NCBI RefSeq assembly: GCF_019091085.1 | Contig: NZ_JAGXJY010000011.1 | Span: 124,001-188,000, forward strand | Source: Mesorhizobium sp. GbtcB19 | GTDB taxonomy: Bacteria > Pseudomonadota > Alphaproteobacteria > Rhizobiales > Rhizobiaceae | DNA length: 64,000 nucleotides | Direction of reading: 5' to 3' | Part shown: positions 58,925 to 64,000 of the stretch, piece after piece | Layout: each line of letters starts with the position of its first letter | Numbering within the stretch: the first letter of the stretch is position 1 | The notes under the pieces: generated by a model | The model's database searches: none | Seen by the model: only the letters and a program-made list of their open reading frames with translations | Told to the model about the DNA's origin: nothing | Made by a program: the position numbers and the translations under genes

Positions 58925-61044
58925 TCCCGGATTTCAGCAAGGTCGGCTGGTCGGCGCCGCGTCGCGCGCCGGTCGAGCTCAAGGGCCAGCGGATGACGCC
59001 GGAAGGCATCGCCGTAAAGCATCTCTATACGCAAGGCGACCTCAAGGGGCTCGCCAATCTCGACACCTATCCGGGCCTGCCGCCTTTCGTGCGCGGCCCC
59101 TACCCCACCATGTATGTCCAGCAGCCCTGGACGATCCGGCAATATGCCGGCTTCTCCACGGCCGAGGAATCCAACGCCTTCTACCGGCGCAACCTCGCCG
59201 CCGGCCAGAAAGGCCTGTCCGTCGCTTTCGACCTCGCCACGCATCGCGGCTATGACAGCGACCATCCGCGCGTCGCCGGCGATGTCGGCATGGCCGGCGT
59301 GGCGATCGATTCCATCCTCGACATGCGGCAGCTGTTCGACGGCATTCCGCTGAACGAGATGACGGTGTCGATGACGATGAACGGCGCGGTGCTGCCGATC
59401 ATGGCTCTGTACATCGTGGCGGCCGAGGAACAGGGCGTCGCGCAGAAGGATTTGGCCGGGACCATTCAGAACGACATCCTGAAGGAGTTCATGGTCCGCA
59501 ACACCTACATTTATCCGCCGAAACCTTCGATGCGGATCGTGTCGGACATCTTCGCCTACACCTCCAAGCATATGCCGAAGTTCAACTCGATTTCGATCTC
59601 CGGCTACCACATGCAAGAGGCCGGCGCGACGGCCGACCTCGAGCTTGCCTACACCATTGCCGACGGCATCGAATATGCGCGCGCCGGCGTTGCCGGGGGC
59701 CTCGACATCGACCGCTTCGCGCCGCGGCTTTCGTTCTTCTGGGCGATCGGCATGAACTTCTTCATGGAGGTCGCCAAGCTCAGGGCGGCACGGTTGCTGT
59801 GGTCGAGCCTGATGCAGAAGAATTTTGCGCCGAAGGACGAGCGCTCGCTGTCGCTGCGCACCCATTGCCAGACCTCGGGCTGGTCGCTGACGGCGCAGGA
59901 TCCCTACAACAACATCACCCGCACGATGATCGAGGCGATGGCAGCGACGCAAGGGCATACGCAGTCGCTGCACACCAATTCCTTCGACGAGGCGATGGCG
60001 CTGCCGACCGACCATTCGGCGCGGATCGCCCGCAACACCCAGCTCATCCTGCAGAAGGAATCCGGCACCACGCGCATGATCGATCCGTGGGGCGGCTCGG
60101 CCTATGTCGAGCGGCTGACGCACGACCTGGCGGCACGCGCGCTCGCCCATATCGAGGAGGTGGAAAGCCTCGGCGGCATGGCGGCGGCGATCGAGAAAGG
60201 CATTCCGAAGCTGCGCATCGAGGAAGCGGCGGCGCGCACCCAGGCGCGCATCGATTCCGGCGAACAAATTCTGGTCGGCGTCAACGCGCATCGGCCGCAG
60301 ACCGACATCGAAGTCGATGTGCTGAAGATCGACAATGCCGAGGTCAAGGCCAGGCAATTGGCGAAGCTGCAGCGGCTCAAAGGCACGCGGGATGTGGCGG
60401 CGCTGGAGGACGCGCTGACGGCGCTGACCCGTGCCGCCGAGGGCGACGAGAACCTGCTCGAATTCGCGATCCGCGCCGCCCGCGCCAACGCCACGGTCGG
60501 CGAGATTTCGCTGGCGCTGGAAAAGGTGTTCGGCCGCCATACGGCGGCGGTGCAGACGATCTCCGGCGTCTATCGCGACGCGCTTGGCGACAACCCGGCG
60601 CTCGACCGGCTGCAGGAAAAAATCGAGGCGTTCGAGAAGAAATCCGGCAGCAAGCCACGCATCCTGGTCGCCAAGATGGGCCAGGACGGCCACGACCGCG
60701 GCCAGAAGGTGATCGCCAGCGCCTTTGCCGACCTCGGCTTCGACGTCACCGTCGGGCCGATGTTCCAGACGCCGGACGAGATCGCCAAGCTGGCGGTCCA
60801 GCACGACGTCGACATCATCGGCGCCTCCTCTTTAGCCGCCGGGCACCTGACGCTGATCCCAGAGCTCAAGGAATCGCTTAAGAAGCTCGGCCGTGGCGAC
60901 ATGCTGATCGTCGCCGGCGGCGTCATCCCGCCACAGGACTATGATGCGGTGCTGCAGGCGGGCGCGGCGGAGATTTTCCCGCCGGGGACGGTGATACCGG
61001 ACGCGGCGAACCGGCTGATGGATCGGCTGCTGGCCGATCAGTGA
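58921..61044 (+). CDS. mutB: Methylmalonyl-CoA mutase, large catalytic subunit
   Basis: The 707-residue B12-dependent catalytic subunit (BhbA in rhizobia). The N-terminal barrel holds YPTMYVQQPWTIRQYAGFSTAEESNAFYRRNLAAGQKGLSVAFDLATHRGYDSDHPRVAGDVGMAGVAID and CQTSGWSLTAQDPYNNITRT. The C-terminal B12 domain has RILVAKMGQDGHDRGQKV with the cobalt-ligating His591 in DxHxxG, then GASSLAAGHLTLIPEL and VAGGVIPPQDY. It forms a heterodimer with the small subunit encoded immediately upstream (ATGA overlap). In rhizobia it links propionyl-CoA and polyhydroxybutyrate-related carbon flow to the TCA cycle. Confidence 0.97.
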   Translation: MIPDFSKVGWSAPRRAPVELKGQRMTPEGIAVKHLYTQGDLKGLANLDTYPGLPPFVRGPYPTMYVQQPWTIRQYAGFSTAEESNAFYRRNLAAGQKGLSVAFDLATHRGYDSDHPRVAGDVGMAGVAIDSILDMRQLFDGIPLNEMTVSMTMNGAVLPIMALYIVAAEEQGVAQKDLAGTIQNDILKEFMVRNTYIYPPKPSMRIVSDIFAYTSKHMPKFNSISISGYHMQEAGATADLELAYTIADGIEYARAGVAGGLDIDRFAPRLSFFWAIGMNFFMEVAKLRAARLLWSSLMQKNFAPKDERSLSLRTHCQTSGWSLTAQDPYNNITRTMIEAMAATQGHTQSLHTNSFDEAMALPTDHSARIARNTQLILQKESGTTRMIDPWGGSAYVERLTHDLAARALAHIEEVESLGGMAAAIEKGIPKLRIEEAAARTQARIDSGEQILVGVNAHRPQTDIEVDVLKIDNAEVKARQLAKLQRLKGTRDVAALEDALTALTRAAEGDENLLEFAIRAARANATVGEISLALEKVFGRHTAAVQTISGVYRDALGDNPALDRLQEKIEAFEKKSGSKPRILVAKMGQDGHDRGQKVIASAFADLGFDVTVGPMFQTPDEIAKLAVQHDVDIIGASSLAAGHLTLIPELKESLKKLGRGDMLIVAGGVIPPQDYDAVLQAGAAEIFPPGTVIPDAANRLMDRLLADQ

Positions 61045-61104
61045 CAGCTTGTTGAATTAGCCGACAGGTTGCTCTATTGCAGAAGACACAACCAGGACGC
61101 GATT

Positions 61105-61335
61105 ATGGTCAAGACGACCATTCACAGGCTTGAGGACGGATCGGGAGCCCTGCTGCTGCCACGAGAGATGCTTGGCAGCTTGAACCTTCAGGTTGGCGAT
61201 GAGTTCCAGATCATCGAAACCGACGACGGCGTCATTCTAAGGCCAATCCGCCACGACAACTACAAACGGCAAATCAACGCCGCCCACGATGTCATGGACA
61301 AATATGAAGCAGCGCTGCAGAAGCTGGCAAAGTAA
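61105..61335 (+). CDS. AbrB/MazE-type antitoxin-like protein, orphan
   Basis: A 76-residue swapped-hairpin AbrB-domain protein: MVKTTIHRLEDGSGALLLPREMLGSLNLQVGDEFQIIETDDGVILRPI is the DNA-binding half, and the rest (NYKRQINAAHDVMDKYEAALQKLAK) is a helical tail of the kind that binds a Doc/Fic or similar toxin. AGGAC lies before the ATG. No toxin gene follows: a GreA-family gene starts its 3' end 9 bp away on the opposite strand. It is therefore an orphan antitoxin or a stand-alone regulator. Confidence 0.85.
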   Translation: MVKTTIHRLEDGSGALLLPREMLGSLNLQVGDEFQIIETDDGVILRPIRHDNYKRQINAAHDVMDKYEAALQKLAK

Positions 61336-61344
61336 GCTTAGTTG

Positions 61345-61827
61345 CTAGCTCTCGGCCTTGTCCGAGAGCTTGACGATTTCCCATTGCTTGCCGTTCACGG
61401 CAGCCACATCGCCGACCTTCTTGCCGAACAGCGCCACGGCCATCGGCGAGACGTGGGAAATGCTGCCCTTCGACGGATCGGCCTCGTCCTCGCCGACGAT
61501 GCGCCAATGCACCTTCTTGCCGTCGTCGTTTTCCAGCGTGACGCCCATGCCGAAGCGGACCACGTCGCTGCCGGGTTCGGGCACGGAAAGCTCGGCATTC
61601 TCGCGCCGCGCGGTCCAGTAGCGCAGGTCGCGCGAAACCACCGCGATGCGCTCGCGGTCGCCCTTCCGTTCGGCCTTGGCCAGGATGTCGCGCAGGTCGG
61701 CGAGGTTGTCCTCGATCATCGCCAGGCCGCGCTCCGTCACCAGATTGCGGTGGGTGCTGACGGGACGTTCGCCGACGCCGGCAATGGCGTTTTCGCTGTC
61801 TTCTTCGCGGGTAAAAGCTCTGCTCAT
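61345..61827 (-). CDS. GreA/GreB-family transcription elongation factor
   Basis: A 160-residue protein with an N-terminal coiled-coil (NLVTERGLAMIEDNLADLRDILAKAERKGDRERIAVVSRDLRYWTARRENAELS) and the C-terminal GreA FKBP-like domain (VVRFGMGVTLENDDGKKVHWRIVGEDEADPSKGSISHVSPMAVALFGKKVGDVAAV). It binds RNA polymerase through the secondary channel to rescue stalled complexes. The N-terminus differs from canonical GreA, so it is probably a second family member. A perfect hairpin AGCTCTCGG/CCGAGAGCT (61347-61370) lies at the very end of the gene and could help terminate transcription. Confidence 0.92.
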   Translation of the reverse strand: MSRAFTREEDSENAIAGVGERPVSTHRNLVTERGLAMIEDNLADLRDILAKAERKGDRERIAVVSRDLRYWTARRENAELSVPEPGSDVVRFGMGVTLENDDGKKVHWRIVGEDEADPSKGSISHVSPMAVALFGKKVGDVAAVNGKQWEIVKLSDKAES

Positions 61828-61933
61828 ACAGTGAACTTAGGCTTGGCAAGGCAACTGCACAAGCGGTTTGCCTATGAGCCCACTCTGGCACGATTCCTGC
61901 GATGGACAGGGCGAAACGCCAGGACCTGTGCCG

Positions 61934-63310
61934 ATGTTGAACAGACGAACGCTGCTTGCCCGGACCGCCGGCTTCGCCGTCGCCGGCCTCTACGCCGGCA
62001 GGGCAGCGGCGAAATCGCTGCCGGGTATCGAGATGGCCGCGATGCGCGGCTCGATCAATGCCACAGAGATCGGCGTGCAGCCGGGCGCGGTCGATGACCA
62101 GAGCAAGGTCTTCGCCGAGATGCTGGCCGAGGCCAGCGACCGCGACCAGCCGGTATTCCTGCCGCCCGGCACCTATCTCGTCTCGAATCTCAAGCTGCCT
62201 GCCCGCGTGCGCCTGTCGGGCGTGCCCGGCGCGACGCGCATCGTCTATGGCGGCAACGGCCATCTGATGATGGCCGAACAGGCCGAGCATATCGAGCTCA
62301 GCGGGCTGGTGCTGGACGGTGCCAACCGCTGGCTGGCCGACTACACGCAAGGGCTGCTCGACCTGCGCCGCGTCGCCCATCTCGTCATCGACAATTGCCA
62401 GGTGACCGGCAGCGGCAAGAACGGGCTGGCGCTCGAGCATGCCGTCGGTCGCGTCGGCCGCTCCGATATTTCGGGCGCGGCGGATGCAGGCATCTATTCG
62501 GTCGAGGCCGGCGGGCTGGAGATTTCCGGCAATACGGTTTCGGACTGCGCCAATGGCGGCATCCTCGTTCATCGCTGGCAGGCAGCGGAGGACGGCACCA
62601 TCGTCAGCGGCAACCGGGTCCAGCGCATCGGCGCGCGGAGCGGCGGCACCGGCCAGAACGGCAACGGCATCAACGCCTTCCGCGCCGGCAACGTCATCAT
62701 CTCGGGTAATGTCGTCTCCGACTGCGCCTTCACCGCGATCCGCGCCAACAGCGCCAGCAATTTGCAGATCACCGGCAACACCTGCTCGCGCTCGGGCGAG
62801 ACCGGGATCTATTCGGAATTCTCGTTCGAAGGCGCGATCTTGAGCAACAATCTGGTCGACGGCGCCGCCAACGGCATCTCGATCGTCAATTTCAACGAGG
62901 GCGGCCGCATGGCGGTGTGCTCGAACAACATCGTGCGCAATCTTACGACAGTTGGTCCCTACGCGGCCGACCCGCCCGGCTTCGGCGTCGGCATCAGCGC
63001 CGAGGCCGACACCACGGTCTCAGGCAACGTCGTCGAGAACGCGCCGCTCTACGGCATGCAGCTCGGCTGGGGGCCGTATCTGCGCAATGTCGTGGCGACC
63101 GGCAACATCATCCGCAAGGCCGGCACCGGTATCGTGGTTTCGGTCGTCGAAGGGTCCGGCACCGCCGTCATCTCGGACAATGTCATCGACGGCGCTCGGA
63201 ACGGCGCCATCATCGGCCAGCGCTGGGCCGATCCGGTGACGGGCGACCTCGCGAAGGCAAGCGAGAGCGGCTATGCGCACCTGACCGTCGAGCGTAACAA
63301 GGTGAGCTAG
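61934..63310 (+). CDS. Tat-exported repetitive beta-helix protein (TIGR03808 type)
   Basis: A 458-residue protein of the 'twin-arg-translocated repetitive' family. The start at 61934 gives MLNRRTLLARTAGFAVAGLYAGRAAA, a twin-arginine signal. The body is a right-handed parallel beta-helix of repeated I/V-x-G-N-x-V/I-x-x-C/A units (ISGNTVSDCANGGILV, IVSGNRVQRIG, IISGNVVSDCAFTAIRAN, ITGNTCSRSGETGIYSEF, ATGNIIRKAGTGIVV), like pectate-lyase-type proteins. A polysaccharide-active or binding role in the periplasm or outside is possible, but no catalytic site is recognised. Restricted mainly to Rhizobiales (from memory). Confidence 0.93.
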   Translation: MLNRRTLLARTAGFAVAGLYAGRAAAKSLPGIEMAAMRGSINATEIGVQPGAVDDQSKVFAEMLAEASDRDQPVFLPPGTYLVSNLKLPARVRLSGVPGATRIVYGGNGHLMMAEQAEHIELSGLVLDGANRWLADYTQGLLDLRRVAHLVIDNCQVTGSGKNGLALEHAVGRVGRSDISGAADAGIYSVEAGGLEISGNTVSDCANGGILVHRWQAAEDGTIVSGNRVQRIGARSGGTGQNGNGINAFRAGNVIISGNVVSDCAFTAIRANSASNLQITGNTCSRSGETGIYSEFSFEGAILSNNLVDGAANGISIVNFNEGGRMAVCSNNIVRNLTTVGPYAADPPGFGVGISAEADTTVSGNVVENAPLYGMQLGWGPYLRNVVATGNIIRKAGTGIVVSVVEGSGTAVISDNVIDGARNGAIIGQRWADPVTGDLAKASESGYAHLTVERNKVS

Positions 63311-63324
63311 GACAGTCAGGTGAT

Positions 63325-63354
63325 GCCGGGGATCGGTTTCAACGATCGCCCGGC
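63325..63354. terminator. Hairpin between convergent genes
   Basis: GCCGGGGATCG (63325-63335) pairs with CGATCGCCCGGC (63343-63354) with one bulged base. It lies 14 bp after the TIGR03808 gene and overlaps the end of the small membrane protein gene on the other strand. Probable bidirectional terminator. Confidence 0.68.
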
Positions 63355-63674
63355 TTCTCGCGTTTTATTGGCGGCGACTTCTCGTGAGCGACGTCCGGTA
63401 CGACATCGACCGTCACTTGGTTCACGAACCAGGCATGGTCGGAGTGCCTGCTCGAAGGCGGAAAATTGAGCGTCGGAAAAGCCTTGTTGATCTTGTTAAT
63501 GGCCCAGACCAAGCCGGACATAACACCGATATAGGCCAACACACATGCAAGCATTGCTTTCAGACCCGCATTGTCGGCAACCCAATGCGCTGTCCGCTCA
63601 GCATAGCCTAAAAGCGCCAAGCCGGTAAAAAGAAGTCCGTATAGAAGACCAAGTGCAATTCGGTGATACGCCAT
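63339..63674 (-). CDS. Small two-helix membrane protein
   Basis: A 111-residue protein starting MAYHRIALGLLYGLLFTGLA. TM helices are at about 5-25 and 37-58 (AMLACVLAYIGVMSGLVWAI), with a charged C-terminal part (NKINKAFPTLNFPPSSRHSDHAWFVNQVTVDVVPDVAHEKSPPIKREKPGDR). No family is recognised. Base composition is a little lower in GC than that of its neighbours. The stop lies inside the terminator hairpin shared with the convergent gene. Confidence 0.68.
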   Translation of the reverse strand: MAYHRIALGLLYGLLFTGLALLGYAERTAHWVADNAGLKAMLACVLAYIGVMSGLVWAINKINKAFPTLNFPPSSRHSDHAWFVNQVTVDVVPDVAHEKSPPIKREKPGDR

Positions 63675-63824
63675 GCCATTCCCAGTCTTGAATATGCAGC
63701 CGGCTTGCTCGCAAAGCTCTGAAACCCGTTAAAAGCAGAGCATTAAATTTGAACGACCACAATGTATCGCCAAAGGCATTTCGGTCGACTATGGACGGAT
63801 GCCAACCACACGCAACGACACGGG

Positions 63825-64000
63825 TTAGAGCACAGCCACGATAATGTGCGCCTGGATCTTGGCCGCCACCTCGCCATGGCCATGCCTTTCGGCAAGCGCG
63901 GCTTCCGCGTAGTCGGTTGCCGATGCCAAGCTGCCGGCCTGCCTGGCCTCGATCTCGTTGCGAAGCAGGGTTCCCTGACAATAGGCGACGGCCGGAACGC
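63825..64000 (-). CDS. C-terminus of a probable SAM-dependent methyltransferase (partial)
   Basis: The minus strand is open from the right edge to a TAA at 63825-63827 and encodes PAVAYCQGTLLRNEIEARQA, then GSLASATDYAEAALAERHGHGEVAAKIQAHIIVAVL. The AYCQGTLLRNEIEAR segment and the K/R-I-Q-A-H-x-I-V/T end match the C-terminus of a class I methyltransferase family common in rhizobia (from memory of such sequences). Only 58 residues are inside the window, so the SAM-binding motif cannot be checked. The 150-bp gap to the small membrane protein gene shows nothing else. Confidence 0.65.
   Translation of the reverse strand, partial: VPAVAYCQGTLLRNEIEARQAGSLASATDYAEAALAERHGHGEVAAKIQAHIIVAVL

Overview
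The window is high-GC DNA with the gene content of an alphaproteobacterium of the order Rhizobiales, most like Mesorhizobium or a close relative (inference). Supporting evidence: a ccmI-ccmE-ccmF (cycHJK) cytochrome c maturation operon; a FeuP/FeuQ-like two-component pair preceded by a small periplasmic protein; a MucR/Ros zinc-finger regulator with the C-x2-D finger; a DivJ/PleC-type kinase; a solitary groEL under a CIRCE element; a mutA-mutB pair; DUF1491, DUF2336, DUF5330 and TIGR03808 proteins; and several copies of intergenic palindromes typical of rhizobial genomes. There are no rRNA or tRNA genes, no CRISPR array and no transposase, so this looks like chromosomal housekeeping DNA with accessory cassettes.

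Layout. 1-3.4 kb: cytochrome c maturation (minus). 3.4-6.5 kb: lipoprotein, sensor kinase, response regulator and a FeuN-like periplasmic protein (minus). 6.7-8.2 kb: SnoaL-like protein and small genes including an orphan DUF3168 phage-tail-type gene. 8.3-10.75 kb: CIRCE-groEL plus two small proteins. 10.8-15.5 kb: a non-pyrrolysine MttB-family methyltransferase, a FAD/GcvT-type amine dehydrogenase and a divergent TetR regulator across a long palindrome. 15.5-17.3 kb: arsR-AHSA1-hydrolase operon. 17.5-25.3 kb: class A penicillin-binding protein, DUF1214/DUF1254 pair, DUF2336, DUF1491, a peptidoglycan-binding membrane protein and a DivJ-like kinase. 25.8-28.3 kb: DUF5330, a four-copy palindrome array, sufE, mucR and an SH3-like secreted protein. 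28.4-32.1 kb: oligopeptidase B, a SET-domain protein and a LON-domain protein without ATPase or protease. 32.1-37.4 kb: two c-type cytochromes, Fe-type SOD, aminotransferase, haloacid dehalogenase and L,D-transpeptidase, with repeats between them. 37.5-40.3 kb: MocR regulator, PaiB-like protein and LysE exporter.

40.4-47.8 kb is a catabolic cassette: class III aminotransferase, RpiR regulator, beta-keto acid cleavage enzyme (DUF849), polar amino acid ABC transporter, C45-family amidase/acyltransferase and a second RpiR regulator. The parts suggest import of an amino-acid-like, possibly acylated compound, deacylation, transamination to a beta-keto acid and CoA-dependent cleavage (inference). 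47.8-54.65 kb is an adhesin locus: a small cytosolic protein overlapping a 1505-residue trimeric autotransporter, then IalB, a membrane-anchored protein and a DUF4189 protein, with an AT-rich promoter and a short AraC regulator upstream.

55.7-64 kb: HerA-like ATPase, both methylmalonyl-CoA mutase subunits, an orphan AbrB-type antitoxin, a GreA-family factor, a Tat-exported beta-helix protein, a small membrane protein and the end of a probable methyltransferase. The best candidates for new biology are the MttB/GcvT locus, the BKACE/RpiR cassette, the Glyoxalase_8-LON protein, the adhesin operon and the variable-arm palindrome family.
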